A stretch of DNA of 64,000 bases, from positions 237,889-301,888 of the forward strand of contig NZ_JACSPR010000004.1 in NCBI RefSeq assembly GCF_014837045.1, written 5' to 3'. The stretch is from Corynebacterium gallinarum (GTDB lineage: Bacteria; Actinomycetota; Actinomycetes; Mycobacteriales; Mycobacteriaceae). Below are positions 44,741 through 54,208 of this stretch, piece by piece. Position numbers and translations under genes: made by a program. The notes under the pieces are model-generated. The model was not told the DNA's origin and ran no database searches. It was given only the letters and a program-made list of their open reading frames with translations. Every line of letters starts with the position of its first letter. The stretch's first letter is position 1.

Positions 44741-44948
44741 AATGTCCCTTTAACTTGTCGTTTCACTGGTCATTCAGACGCATCCCGGTGGTGGCCCGGC
44801 AGACTGACGGTCACCTTCCCCATCGCCCGGAATTGCTATTTCATTACTTTTGGGAATAACACTAGTCGAGTTTCATGAGTCTCCTCCAACTGCCGGGCGG
44901 ATTCCGGCAGGGTCGGAAGGGTCCTGTCGTCGACAAGCGTCCCAGGCG

Positions 44949-45869
44949 CTAACCGTTCTCGATGAGGTCGACGGACCAGTCGACGAGCCAGGCGTTGGTG
45001 GTGGTCCCGGGGATGACGTTGGGGTTGGTGGCGTACTGGGCGTGGACGCCGTTGGCGGCCACCATCGCCAGCGCACGGTCCAGCGCGTTGCCGATGTCGC
45101 GGGGGGCGTCACAGATGGAGTCATCTGGCGCACAGATGTCATAGACGCGGTCGTTGAGTTCACCGAAACCACCGACGCGGGGACCACGCATGGTGGCGCC
45201 GGGGACGATCGGCTGGACCAGCAGGTTGAGGGGCTGCAAGGCCACCTCGGCACCCACACCGGACACGGGATTGCCCACGGTCTGGCCCACACCGGGTTCA
45301 CGACGGCCGTCCGCAACCAGGGCGACACCCCTGATGCGATCGGCCGGGATGGCACCCTGGCCGGAACCGAGCTGCGCGGCCAGATCCCCGGCGATCACGG
45401 CACCCTGGGAGAAACCGGCGATGACGAACTCGGTGAGCGGGCAGTCATTGTGCATGCTCACCAGTTCACCGGTCATCTTGGACAGGCCCTCGGAGCGGGA
45501 CTCGTCGTAGGTCATCTCGTTCTGGGAATTGATGTTGCGGAACTGCGCGGTGTACGGCAGGGTCCACACCTTCACGGTGTCGGCGTAGTAGCGCTCCTGG
45601 AGGGGCTGGGTGACCGAGAGCATGAAGGACCACGGGTTGGCCGTGGGGTTGATCGGATCGTCGTTGGGCGCCGATTCCCACGTTCCGGGCGCGGAGATGA
45701 ACTCCACCGCCGGGCACCAGTCGGGTTGTTCAGGTGCGGCGGAGGTGCCGGTGACGCCGGGTTCCCCGGTGGGGTCGGCGTCATCGGACGTGGTGACATA
45801 CTGCACGATGCCCACGGTGATCAGGGTGAGAACGACCAGGACAGCGATGACGGTAAGGATTTTCCTCAT
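44949..45869 (-). CDS. elrF: Cutinase-family envelope lipid regulation factor ElrF
   Basis: This 306-residue protein carries an N-terminal hydrophobic anchor (residues 4-27, ILTVIAVLVVLTLITVGIVQYV) and an alpha/beta-hydrolase domain. The nucleophile motif is FVIAGFSQGAVIAGDLA; candidate partners are APDDSICDAPRD and NGVHAQYATN. It is the counterpart of Rv3802c and of the C. glutamicum stress factor ElrF, reported to shift the balance between mycolates and phospholipids under heat. Family members have thioesterase/phospholipase activity in vitro. It is the third gene of a cop1-lipoprotein-elrF operon, 3 bp after the lipoprotein gene. Confidence 0.9.
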   Translation of the reverse strand: MRKILTVIAVLVVLTLITVGIVQYVTTSDDADPTGEPGVTGTSAAPEQPDWCPAVEFISAPGTWESAPNDDPINPTANPWSFMLSVTQPLQERYYADTVKVWTLPYTAQFRNINSQNEMTYDESRSEGLSKMTGELVSMHNDCPLTEFVIAGFSQGAVIAGDLAAQLGSGQGAIPADRIRGVALVADGRREPGVGQTVGNPVSGVGAEVALQPLNLLVQPIVPGATMRGPRVGGFGELNDRVYDICAPDDSICDAPRDIGNALDRALAMVAANGVHAQYATNPNVIPGTTTNAWLVDWSVDLIENG

Positions 45870-45872
45870 CGG

Positions 45873-46406
45873 TTAACAATACGTCCGTTCGGCCGTTTCC
45901 CGAATCAGGGTGGAGACCTCACCCGCGCGCTCCTCCGGCACATCCACGCGGTTCTGCACGATCAGCTGCCCCGCGATGGCATCGGCGGTGACATTGTCGG
46001 TGCCCTCCTCCAGCGAGCGGCAGACGGTGCCGGCGGTGGCGATCATCTGATCCTCCACCCCCTCAACGTCGATTCCGCCCTCACGCAAGCCGTCGAGCAG
46101 ATCGAGCTCCTCCGGCGTGCGTTCCACCCCGGTGGTGGGCGGCTCGGTCATCTCCGCGGCCGGCCGGTCCTTCGGCTGCGCCTGGTTGCCACGGGACGTG
46201 GTGCTTGTCGACGTCTCCGTGCCCGACCCCTTCTCCTCCGTCGCGGTTTCACGCGCGATGGAGGTGGTGGTGCCGGTGCCTGAGTCGGTGTCGGCGGATG
46301 AGGGGTTACCCTCGACCGTCACGCCACCGCACGCGGTGAGGACGGTCGCCGCCAGGACGGCCAGTGGAATACCGGCTGCCCGTTGGAGGGAGGTGGGGAA
46401 CTTCAC
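45873..46406 (-). CDS. DUF732-like lipoprotein
   Basis: This 177-residue lipoprotein has a lipobox-like TVLTACGG near residue 25 and a Ser/Thr/Glu-rich linker to about residue 85. The C-terminal part LDLLDGLREGGIDVEGVEDQMIATAGTVCRSLEEG and AERTYC has the two-cysteine alpha-helical pattern of DUF732. Starts at GTG 46404-46406, 2 bp after the cop1 stop. Function unknown; the operon suggests envelope lipid biology. One copy of the dispersed 10-mer (46203-46212) lies in the linker. Confidence 0.8.
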   Translation of the reverse strand: MKFPTSLQRAAGIPLAVLAATVLTACGGVTVEGNPSSADTDSGTGTTTSIARETATEEKGSGTETSTSTTSRGNQAQPKDRPAAEMTEPPTTGVERTPEELDLLDGLREGGIDVEGVEDQMIATAGTVCRSLEEGTDNVTADAIAGQLIVQNRVDVPEERAGEVSTLIRETAERTYC

Positions 46407-46408
46407 TA

Positions 46409-48379
46409 CTAGCGGCTCTCCTCGATGCGACCGTTCACCTGACGGATGGTGCCGTTCTGGAAGGTGATGGTCTCACCACCGGCGGCGATGCGGGCCTGGT
46501 CGGTGGTCGGCCAGCCGTACTCGCCCTGCTCATAACCCTTGGCGCCCCATGCGTCGAAGATGCCGCCGCGGAGGATGTAGTGCGCGCCGGTGGAGGCGGA
46601 CCAGTAGATGTTGCCGTTGGTGAACTCCTGGAAGGCACCACCCGGGATCAGGCGCTCATTGCCGGTCGGGAAACCGAGGGTGGCGGCGACACCGGACTCC
46701 ATGTACTTCGCGGAGATCGCGCCACGGACCCAGTAGGCCTGGTTCTGCGGGGTGCGCAGGACATAACCGCCCTGGAACTCCTGTGCCAGACCACCGTTGA
46801 AGTCCTTGGCCGGGCCGGTCGGGTAGCCGAGGCCACCGCCCTCATAGCCCTGGGTGCCCCAGGCGGTGAACATGTCACCGGGGATCTCCCACGGGCCGGT
46901 GGCTGCGGACCAGTAGATGGAGCCGTTCTCGAAGTGGACGTAGCGGCCACGACCGTCCGGGGTGGTCAGTTCGCGGGTCTTGGGGAAGCCGAGCCAGGAA
47001 TCCGGTCCGCCGAGCTCGGAGTAACGGGCGTTGATGCGTCCGAACAGCCCGTAGGCACCGGTGTTGGGGGACCAGTAGGCGCGGCCGTTGGTGAAGTCCT
47101 GGGCCCTGCCGACACCGTTGGCCACCAGGTATTCGTTGTTCAGGCAGGATCCGAGGGCACCGTCCGCGGTGGCGGTCGCGATGGCACCGAGGGCGACGCA
47201 GTCAGCACCGCGGTCCTCCTTGGACATGCCAAGCGAGTCGGCCATGTACGGCCAGGCCTGGGTCATCTCGAACTGCCAGTAGGGCCAGGCGTGCACGCCC
47301 GAGGGGCGGAAGTTGGAGATCACGTTGACGCCCGCACCATTGGCGGCATCGACGAAGGTCTGGCTGGTCATGCGGGAGATGAGCTCCAGGCCGACACCGG
47401 CGGCGTTGGCCGGGCCGGTGGCGACGGAGCCGTCCTGGCCGTAGTCGTCGGACCCGGAACCGGCGGAGACATACACCTGCTTGCCACGGAGCTGACCCAC
47501 GTTGCGCTTGGGGTCATTCTCCTTCCAGCGCTCGGAGTCGGCAGGGCCCCACATGGCGTTGACGTTGTAGCCACCGGCGTCGGCAAGCGCTGCGCCGATG
47601 GCGGCGGGCATGCCATTGGAGGTGGTGTCCAGGTAGCCGGAGAAGGAGGCGACGAAGTCGAACATCTCCGGATTGTGGGTGGCGATGTTGACCGCCGCGG
47701 TACCGCCCATGGAGATACCGGTGATGGCACGCTCACCGTTGGAGCGGAAACCCTTGTCCAGGATGGGTGCCAGTTCCTCCACGAGGAAGGTCTCCCACTG
47801 GTAATTCTTGCCGTTGTTCGGCTCGTTCCAGTCGGTGTAGAAGGAGCTCTCGCCACCAACCGGGAGCACCACGATGGCGTTCTTGTCCGCGAAGAACTGC
47901 TCGATGTTGGTCTCGATGGTCCAACCGGACTGCTTCTCGATGGCACGCAGACCATCCAGCGCCCAGATCTCCGGGAAGTCCCGGTCCGGGGAGGAGTACC
48001 AGTCACGGGGCAGGAGCAGCTGCACCTTGATCGGACGCTCCGGCATCGCGGCGGACTGGATGCTCAGGACAACGTGGTGGGAGGTGACATACTCGGCGCT
48101 GATAACGCGGACACCTTCCGGCAGGCCCTCAATCGCGGGGTAGGTGACCTCACCCGCTGGCAGCGCCTCATCACGGGGCGTCAGGTAATCGGTGAGGCCG
48201 CGGGTGATGGTGTCGAGCACTCCGCTGTCAACGATGTCGGAGGATCCGAAGGAGGACTGCGCCACTGCCGCGGGACTTGCCAGGGAGAGGCTGAGGGCGA
48301 TTGCTGTCGGCACAGCGCCAGCTGCGATCCAGAGGGAACGGCGCCTGGATTTGGTGGAACGTGATGCGGTGTCGCGCAT
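46409..48379 (-). CDS. cop1: Mycolyltransferase with C-terminal LGFP repeats (Cop1/PS1 type)
   Basis: This 656-residue secreted protein has a signal ending in SPAAVAQS near residue 42. The mycolyltransferase (antigen-85) domain follows to about residue 385, with nucleophile [17 protein letters not shown], and catalytic-type [14 protein letters not shown] for the His. Four LGFP repeats fill the C-terminus ([48 protein letters not shown]). The enzyme transfers corynomycolate to arabinogalactan or trehalose; the repeats are thought to bind the wall. ATG 48377-48379 has AAGGA just upstream. Confidence 0.95.
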   Translation of the reverse strand: MRDTASRSTKSRRRSLWIAAGAVPTAIALSLSLASPAAVAQSSFGSSDIVDSGVLDTITRGLTDYLTPRDEALPAGEVTYPAIEGLPEGVRVISAEYVTSHHVVLSIQSAAMPERPIKVQLLLPRDWYSSPDRDFPEIWALDGLRAIEKQSGWTIETNIEQFFADKNAIVVLPVGGESSFYTDWNEPNNGKNYQWETFLVEELAPILDKGFRSNGERAITGISMGGTAAVNIATHNPEMFDFVASFSGYLDTTSNGMPAAIGAALADAGGYNVNAMWGPADSERWKENDPKRNVGQLRGKQVYVSAGSGSDDYGQDGSVATGPANAAGVGLELISRMTSQTFVDAANGAGVNVISNFRPSGVHAWPYWQFEMTQAWPYMADSLGMSKEDRGADCVALGAIATATADGALGSCLNNEYLVANGVGRAQDFTNGRAYWSPNTGAYGLFGRINARYSELGGPDSWLGFPKTRELTTPDGRGRYVHFENGSIYWSAATGPWEIPGDMFTAWGTQGYEGGGLGYPTGPAKDFNGGLAQEFQGGYVLRTPQNQAYWVRGAISAKYMESGVAATLGFPTGNERLIPGGAFQEFTNGNIYWSASTGAHYILRGGIFDAWGAKGYEQGEYGWPTTDQARIAAGGETITFQNGTIRQVNGRIEESR

Positions 48380-48615
48380 GAAGTTGTCCTTCTCGTTATT
48401 TTTCGGTGGATGCCATCACAGACTGTCTAACTTACTTCACGGTGACCCCTGGGGAGTTCCCCGCTCCCGGAGGGCTCCCGATCAGTGCGGGACTGCCTGT
48501 TATTAAAGAGATGTTCAGTTCTTCACTGTTTGTCGTCTGTGGCGGATAAAGGGTTACACCCTCCGGTGTGACCCGGGGCCATCCTGGGCCATCCGCCACG
48601 AGACTTCAGAGTGCC

Positions 48616-48638
48616 CTCAAGTTTAAGTTCAACTTGAG
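48616..48638. promoter_or_regulatory. Palindrome upstream of cop1
   Basis: The arms CTCAAGTT (48616-48623) and AACTTGAG (48631-48638) are a perfect 8-bp inverted repeat with a 7-bp centre. It lies about 240 bp upstream of the cop1 start and 430 bp from gntP, so it may be an operator for either gene or a weak terminator. Confidence 0.4.
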
Positions 48639-49020
48639 AGTTTTCACAGTGACACACCGCAGGATACGGATTGTTTTCCCAACAGACAATGGTTGAGGAC
48701 AACCCGGGGAGGCCTCCGGACGGATGGGCGGCGCGCTGGGAGGGCCCGCCGTCACGTGACGACACCGTGACCGTTCGACCCGCCCCGGCGCAGAAAGTGC
48801 ACGGAAAGTGCATGCCAGGGCCCTGAGAGCACGTGCGGGACATTCCTGCATGACAAGGATGTAATTTTCCCGCCGACACTGACGTGGGCCATTTTTCCTA
48901 TGAGTGAAATAGGCCATGTTCGGGGGGAGTTTTAATCTGTTTCACCAACATGCCCAGTCACCCCCGACTCCACCTGGCCACAACACACCTCCACATCATA
49001 GGTGTGATTATTAAACTCTT

Positions 49021-49033
49021 TAGATACTATCTA
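49021..49033. promoter_or_regulatory. Candidate GntR-type operator upstream of gntP
   Basis: TAGATA-C-TATCTA is a perfect 13-bp palindrome 35 bp upstream of the gntP start. Its centre TACTATC matches the core of the GntR1/GntR2 motif described for C. glutamicum gluconate genes (TATGATAGTACCAAT and its complement). Position and core fit repression of gntP; this is inference. Confidence 0.55.
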
Positions 49034-49067
49034 TCGCCCCTTTTTCTGGAATGCGAAGGAATCCCTC

Positions 49068-50411
49068 ATGGACTTTCTACATCTCGTCTGGGTGGTCCTC
49101 GGCATCGGCGTCATGCTGCTGTTGAACATCAAGTGGAAGATCAACGCGATGCTCGCGCTGTTGGTCGCGGCTCTGCTCATCGGTGTTCTGGAGGGCTTCC
49201 CCCTCATGGACCTGCTCGACACCATCCAATCCGGTTTCGGCTCCACCCTCGGATCCCTGGCGATCATCGTTGTCTTCGGTGCCGTCATCGGCAAACTCAT
49301 GGTTGATTCGGGCGCGGCCGCCCAGATCGCCGACACCCTGATCTCCAAACTGGGTGTGGGCAAGGTCAAGGTCGCCATGGTCATCGCCGGTACCGTCTTC
49401 GGACTGGCCATGTTCTACGAGGTGGCTTTCATCATCCTGGCCCCGCTGGTCATCGCAGTGGCCGTGGAGGCGAAGGTGCCGTTCATGAAGATCACCATCC
49501 CCGCGGTCGCGGCCACCACCACCGCCCACTCGCTCTTCCCACCGCAGCCCGGCCCGGTGGCGCTGGTCGACGCCTATGGGGCTGACATCGGCATGGTTTA
49601 CATCCTCGGTCTGGTGGTGGCCATCCCCACCGTCGTCGTCACCGGATGGATCCTGCCGAAGTTCCTCGGCAACCTCGACTACCCCGTGCCGAAACTGCTG
49701 CGCGCCGAGGAACCCGTACCCGTCGAGGAGCGCCCCTCCTTCGGCATCTCCTTGTTCGTGCCCCTGGTGCCCGCCATCCTGATGATCAGCGCGACCGTCC
49801 TCAGCATCTGGCTCACCGAGGGGTCAATGGCGTATGTCATCGTGAACTTCTTCGGATCATCGGTGGTGTCCGTGTCCGTCGCGATGATCGCGGCCTTCTA
49901 CTTCTACGCCATCCGCCCGAAGCGCGGTCTCAACTGGGCGATGGAGAACTTCGAGGGTGCGGTCAAGTCGATCGCCATGGTGGTGCTCATCATCGGTGCG
50001 GGTGGTGCCCTGAAGCAGGTCATCATCGACACCGGCATCGGTGACTACATCGGCAGTCTCATGAGCGCCTCCTCGCTCTCCCCCTACCTGATGGCGTGGC
50101 TGATCACCGTTCTCATCCGACTGGCCACCGGCCAGGGTGTGGTCTCCGCGATCACCGCGGCAGGCATCATCTCCGGTGCGCTGATGGACCCCTCCGGTGT
50201 CCTCATCGGCGTGAATCCGGCGCTGCTGGTGCTCGCGACCGCCGCCGGTTCCAACACCCTCACCCACGTCAATGACGCCTCCTTCTGGCTCTTCAAGGGC
50301 TACTTCGATCTCTCGGTCAAGGACACCCTCAAGACCTGGGGTCTGCTGCAGCTGTGTAACTCGCTCGTCGGCCTCGGCGTGGTCATGCTGCTCAGCGTCT
50401 TCATCGGTTAA
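49068..50411 (+). CDS. gntP: Gluconate:H+ symporter, GntP family
   Basis: This 447-residue permease has about twelve helices. GntP features are [68 protein letters not shown] and [22 protein letters not shown]. The family carries gluconate or related sugar acids. It is transcribed opposite to its neighbours and lies between cop1 and cmt2, where C. glutamicum has no such gene in my recollection. A palindrome upstream suggests GntR control. Confidence 0.88.
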   Translation: MDFLHLVWVVLGIGVMLLLNIKWKINAMLALLVAALLIGVLEGFPLMDLLDTIQSGFGSTLGSLAIIVVFGAVIGKLMVDSGAAAQIADTLISKLGVGKVKVAMVIAGTVFGLAMFYEVAFIILAPLVIAVAVEAKVPFMKITIPAVAATTTAHSLFPPQPGPVALVDAYGADIGMVYILGLVVAIPTVVVTGWILPKFLGNLDYPVPKLLRAEEPVPVEERPSFGISLFVPLVPAILMISATVLSIWLTEGSMAYVIVNFFGSSVVSVSVAMIAAFYFYAIRPKRGLNWAMENFEGAVKSIAMVVLIIGAGGALKQVIIDTGIGDYIGSLMSASSLSPYLMAWLITVLIRLATGQGVVSAITAAGIISGALMDPSGVLIGVNPALLVLATAAGSNTLTHVNDASFWLFKGYFDLSVKDTLKTWGLLQLCNSLVGLGVVMLLSVFIG

Positions 50412-50457
50412 CACCACGCTTGTCGACGCCCCACCCACCCCGGTGGTTGCGGCAGCG

Positions 50458-50495
50458 AAAAAGGTCCGGCCCCCAGTGGGGAACCGGACCTTTTT
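50458..50495. terminator. Bidirectional terminator between gntP and cmt2
   Basis: AAAAAGGTCCGG (50458-50469) pairs perfectly with CCGGACCTTTTT (50484-50495), with an inner CCCC/GGGG. It serves the convergent gntP and cmt2 genes. Confidence 0.93.
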
Positions 50496-50504
50496 GTTAT
50501 TGAG

Positions 50505-51530
50505 CTACCAGGCGTTCATGACGTTGAGAACGCGATCCTTGGTTTTGTGCAGCTGTGAGCTGAACTGGGTCCAGGAGTGGATCCCGGTGTTCGGGTAGTC
50601 AGCGGTGACGTTGAGTCCCTCGGCCCGGGCCTTGGCCTCCCACGCGCGGGTGGTGGCCAGGGAGACCGCCTCCAGGACGGAACCGTTGATGCGGTGGTCC
50701 ACCCGGGTGCCGTTGTCCTGCGGGCCCCACAGACCGGAGGCTGCGGAGACGTAGACATCCTTGCCGTGCAGGCCGCCCATGTTCCAGAACGGATCGTTCT
50801 CGAAGCGGCGTGGGTTGATCACGGAGCCGTACATGGCGTTGACGTTGAACCCACCGGTGTCCAGCATGGCCAGACGGAGCATGGTCTGCATGCCCGGTGC
50901 CGTGGTGGTGAGGTAGCCGGAGTAGGACATGGCCTGTCGGAACTGGCCCGGGTGCTTGGCCGCCAGGTTCAGTGCGGCGGTGCCACCCATGGACAGACCG
51001 GCGACGGAGTTGTTGTTCCGGGCCACACCGAAGTGCTGCTCCAGATAGGCCGGGAGCTCAGCGGTGAGGAAGGTCTCCCACATGTAGACCACCGGGTCTG
51101 CGGAGGACATGGTGGCCGGGTGGTTCCAGTCCGCGTAGAAGGAACCTGCGCCACCGACCGGCATCACGAGGGTGATGTTGTGCGGGGCGTAGAGGGCAGC
51201 CGCGTTGGTGTCGACCAGCCAGGCGTTGGACCAGGGGGTGGCACGCATGCCGTCCAACAGGTACAGGCCGGCGTTGCCACCACGCTGTGCGGGCTGGATC
51301 TGCACCGGGATGTTGCGACCCATGGCGGGGGAATAGACATCACAGCGCTGTACCCAGTGACCGGCGCCATCCCAGTCGCAGTGGCCTGTCGAATCAGGGC
51401 GCAGCCAGTCACGGTTGGCCGCCTCGGCGGTACCGGTGCCAACGACCATGAGACCAACCGCCGTTGCGAGTGCTACCAGCAGGGCGATGAGCTTATGGCT
51501 CACCGCGCCGGCACGCGAAAATACGGACAT
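50505..51530 (-). CDS. cmt2: Mycolyltransferase Cmt2 (antigen-85 family)
   Basis: This 341-residue secreted enzyme has a signal ending near GTAEAANRDW. The antigen-85 fold shows the nucleophile VAGLSMGGTAALNLAAKH and C-terminal NTGIHSWTQFSSQL for the His. It has no LGFP repeats, unlike Cop1. It transfers corynomycolate to trehalose or arabinogalactan. ATG 51528-51530 (MSVFSRAG) has GGAGAAAC just before; an in-frame start 57 bp upstream lacks a signal context. It is the last gene of the glfT2-aftB stretch. Confidence 0.93.
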   Translation of the reverse strand: MSVFSRAGAVSHKLIALLVALATAVGLMVVGTGTAEAANRDWLRPDSTGHCDWDGAGHWVQRCDVYSPAMGRNIPVQIQPAQRGGNAGLYLLDGMRATPWSNAWLVDTNAAALYAPHNITLVMPVGGAGSFYADWNHPATMSSADPVVYMWETFLTAELPAYLEQHFGVARNNNSVAGLSMGGTAALNLAAKHPGQFRQAMSYSGYLTTTAPGMQTMLRLAMLDTGGFNVNAMYGSVINPRRFENDPFWNMGGLHGKDVYVSAASGLWGPQDNGTRVDHRINGSVLEAVSLATTRAWEAKARAEGLNVTADYPNTGIHSWTQFSSQLHKTKDRVLNVMNAW

Positions 51531-51670
51531 GTTTCTCCTCCGGCAGAAATAGATGTGAAAGCCCGACGCGGCTTGGGGGCCGGTCATCTTTAATGCCTAT
51601 CTTGGTTACCGGACGACACGTTACCAACGCGTGATCTGCTTTGGTAGTCGTAAGAGGTGTCTGTGAGCTG

Positions 51671-53671
51671 CTACCGTGACCTTTCCGTAGCCTTGGGGGA
51701 AGCGTAGAGGGGTTCGCCACGGGGCTCGTCAAGCTGTATTTCCACTGGCCAGGCGATTGCCGGGAGTTCCTGCCGGAATTCAGGGGGGGTTTCCTCAAAA
51801 TTCTTCAGGAGATCTGCCGGATCATCAGATATTTCTAATGTTCGACCGTCGGTGAGGGCGTATTTGATGTTGCCCACAAAACGTTGGAAGGACATCGGCT
51901 CGCGGTAGGCCTCGAACAGCTCCACCAGATCCGGGTGGCGCAGCGCCTGCCGCGCCTGGGCGGTCTTCTCCGGGTCGATCCAGCCCGGGGTGTTGGCCAG
52001 CGGGGTGGCGGATTCAGCCACCTGCCATTCCAGTGCCATCAGTTTGTCATGGCCGATGCGCCCACCCTCGATACGGGGCTGGCGGGCCGCCAGCGGGGTG
52101 GCCAGACCGATCAGGTCGGTGACACGCACATCCAGTGGGGCGTTCATGGAGGTCATACCCAGGTTCACCATGAACACGGTCGGCGGGAGGTAGGCGAGGT
52201 CACCGGCCTCCTCCCCCTCCATCCGCGGGGTGGTGATCCAGGCGTTGCCACCCTCCGGGGTCTTGATCGCCAGCTGCTGACCGGTCGGTTCCACCAGCGT
52301 CTGCGTCTGCATCACCTCAACGTAGTTCTCCATGAACTCCACCCCGAGGAAGTCCTCGGCGTACATCGGCGGGTTGTCCTCATCGCGGTTGGTGAAGTTG
52401 ATCCAGAACTCACGCTCATCCACGACATCACCACCGCCGTCCTCATCCCAGTCATGGCCGTTGATGTAGACCACCGTGGACCAGATCCACATCGCCACCA
52501 CAAGCACGCCGGCAACCAGATCCTGCCAGGTGCGGTCAACCACACTGATGGGGATGACGGCCATCGGCAGCAACAGGGCGAACAGCGGTGGCAGGAGCAT
52601 GCGGGCATGCATGAAGTCACCGCCCACGCGGACGACATAGAGGATGTGCAGGAACGAACAGAGGAAGACCAGGGTGACCACCACTGCGGGGGCGCGTAGC
52701 TCGAGGCGGGTGGGGCGTCGAAAAGCAGTGCGTTGCAGACGCGACACCGTGACCACCCCGGCCGCGATGAGCAGCACCAGGCCCAACCAGAGGTTATAGG
52801 GACCCGTGAAGTTGAGCACGTACTCCCAGCCGGTCCCCCACATCGAATCCGTCGCGGACTTCGCCACCGCGGTATGCGGCACGATCAGACCGTAATAACC
52901 CATGCGGAAGATCTGATACCCACCCGGCACCGGCAACGCGACAGCGATGATCCCCAGCATCACCCGCCAGGACGGCGCGGTCACCAGCAACAGAATCCCG
53001 GTCAGCCCGCCATAGAGCGCCAGTTCGGGGCGGATCAACCAACTCAGGCCAGCCCAGAACGCCAGCACATACGTGATCGCCCCGGCATGGAGACGATCCG
53101 TGGCCCGACGCCCCTTCGATGACGGCCCCGACGTCGCCCACAACACCAGCAACAACCACCACACCGCGATCCAGAACAGCGCCAGACCCCACTCCAGACC
53201 CGACGTGGCGAAATCACGCGCCGGCGACAGACTGAAATACCCGATCACACCCGCCGGCAGCAGAATGACCATCCGGTTGCGGTGCAGATGCGCGGTACCC
53301 AGCACACCGATCATCGCCGCACCCGTGGTGAACAGGATCGCCAACCACAGGGCGATGTCCTCCAGGCGCATGTCAGACACCAGCGCCCACGCGTAGATGA
53401 GGTACTGCCACAGGGTGGAGGTGTTGGCCTCCACGCGCTCGCCGGCATTGAACACCGGACCGTTGCCCGCCAGGAGATTGCGGACCGTGCGCAACACGAT
53501 CAGGCCATCATCACTGATCCACCTGCGGGTCCACCCCGCCCAGAATGCGAAGACACCCGCGGTCAGCGTGGCCAGGATCGTCGTGACGAGGGTGATGTTG
53601 GGAGCCTGCCTCGGAGCTCTGGTGGATCCCGTCGAAGCACCAGATTCCGGACGTGGGGTGGTTAACGTCAT
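51671..53671 (-). CDS. aftB: Terminal beta-(1->2)-arabinofuranosyltransferase AftB
   Basis: This 666-residue GT-C enzyme adds the terminal arabinofuranose that carries the mycolates. The first extracellular loop holds the Asp pair in GWTRRWISDDGLIVLRTVRNLL, followed by FNAGERVEANTSTLWQYLIYAW, close to the mycobacterial enzyme. About ten helices extend to residue 400 and a periplasmic C-terminal domain follows. ATG 53669-53671 (MTLTTPRP) is chosen as the first good start; an in-frame start 33 bp upstream exists. It precedes cmt2 by about 140 bp. Confidence 0.93.
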   Translation of the reverse strand: MTLTTPRPESGASTGSTRAPRQAPNITLVTTILATLTAGVFAFWAGWTRRWISDDGLIVLRTVRNLLAGNGPVFNAGERVEANTSTLWQYLIYAWALVSDMRLEDIALWLAILFTTGAAMIGVLGTAHLHRNRMVILLPAGVIGYFSLSPARDFATSGLEWGLALFWIAVWWLLLVLWATSGPSSKGRRATDRLHAGAITYVLAFWAGLSWLIRPELALYGGLTGILLLVTAPSWRVMLGIIAVALPVPGGYQIFRMGYYGLIVPHTAVAKSATDSMWGTGWEYVLNFTGPYNLWLGLVLLIAAGVVTVSRLQRTAFRRPTRLELRAPAVVVTLVFLCSFLHILYVVRVGGDFMHARMLLPPLFALLLPMAVIPISVVDRTWQDLVAGVLVVAMWIWSTVVYINGHDWDEDGGGDVVDEREFWINFTNRDEDNPPMYAEDFLGVEFMENYVEVMQTQTLVEPTGQQLAIKTPEGGNAWITTPRMEGEEAGDLAYLPPTVFMVNLGMTSMNAPLDVRVTDLIGLATPLAARQPRIEGGRIGHDKLMALEWQVAESATPLANTPGWIDPEKTAQARQALRHPDLVELFEAYREPMSFQRFVGNIKYALTDGRTLEISDDPADLLKNFEETPPEFRQELPAIAWPVEIQLDEPRGEPLYASPKATERSR

Positions 53672-54208
53672 GAGGCCACATGCTATCACCGCCCCTGCCC
53701 TCAACAGTTAATGGACATGCTGGTCAGAGGCGCTAATCAGGCACGGCTGCGGGGGCGTCTGCTCTTTCCGGGTCATGCTGGGGGTGTTGGCGTGCCGGGA
53801 TGGGTATTCGGGGCCTGCGCGGGGGTCAGCCGTTGGCTTGTGAGCGGGGGTTTGCTCACACACCAACAGATGGGCTCGAAGCTGCGATGCTGCCGGTTGG
53901 GAACCCCGCAGCTGTTGTCCTGTGAGCGCGGGTCTGCTCACACACCAACAGATGGGCCCGAAACTGCGATGCGACCCACCGAAAACCCCACAGCTGTTGT
54001 CCTGTGTGCACCAGTCTGCTCACACACCAACAGATGAGCCCCAAACTGCCATTCCCCCACCGGAAACCCCGCAGCTGTTGTCCTGTGAGCGCCCACCTGC
54101 TCACAGACCAACAAACACCACATGCCCCAAAGGAAAACGCCCCGGCCGCCGCCCTGCACGCAACAGGACAGCAACCGGGGCGCACCACACGCAACCCGCA
54201 GGAAACAA
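53672..54208. other. Intergenic region between ubiA and aftB filled by hairpin repeats
   Basis: This gap of about 500 bp contains four hairpin repeats (listed separately). Frames that stay open through them in several phases are accidental: the unit length of 82 bp is not a multiple of 3, so no protein repeat is encoded. The aftB promoter may lie near 53672-53760. Confidence 0.75.
53831..54113. repeat. Four copies of the 38-bp hairpin repeat, 82-bp period
   Basis: Copies at 53831-53868, 53913-53950, 53995-54032 and 54076-54113 start 82, 82 and 81 bp apart. Each has two 15-bp arms around an 8-bp variable loop. The left arm is TGTTGTCCTGTGAGC in copies 2 and 4, TGTTGTCCTGTGTGC in copy 3 and CGTTGGCTTGTGAGC in copy 1. 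The right arm is GCTCACACACCAACA (copies 1-3) or GCTCACAGACCAACA (copy 4). The 43-44-bp spacers are also alike (GATGGGC near the start, CCCC(G/A)CAGC at the end), which separates this from a CRISPR array. The same element occurs twice at 10713-10832. Confidence 0.92.

Larger units (their letters stand above)
48380..49067. other. Intergenic region between divergent cop1 and gntP
   Basis: This 688-bp gap holds the cop1 leader, a palindrome at 48616-48638, G/C-rich sequence of no clear content (48700-48830) and the AT-rich gntP promoter zone (about 48880-49050). The gntP-proximal palindrome is listed separately. I see no gene with a ribosome-binding site. Confidence 0.45.

Noticed and set aside
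53831..54113. CRISPR array
   Set aside because: Repeats are palindromic and about 82 bp apart, but the 43-44-bp spacers resemble each other and no cas gene is near.
53711..54194. Several open frames of 75-112 codons in both strands across the hairpin repeats
   Set aside because: They share repeat-derived text, occur in all phases and lack ribosome-binding sites. The unit length (82 bp) is not divisible by three, so no repeated protein is encoded.
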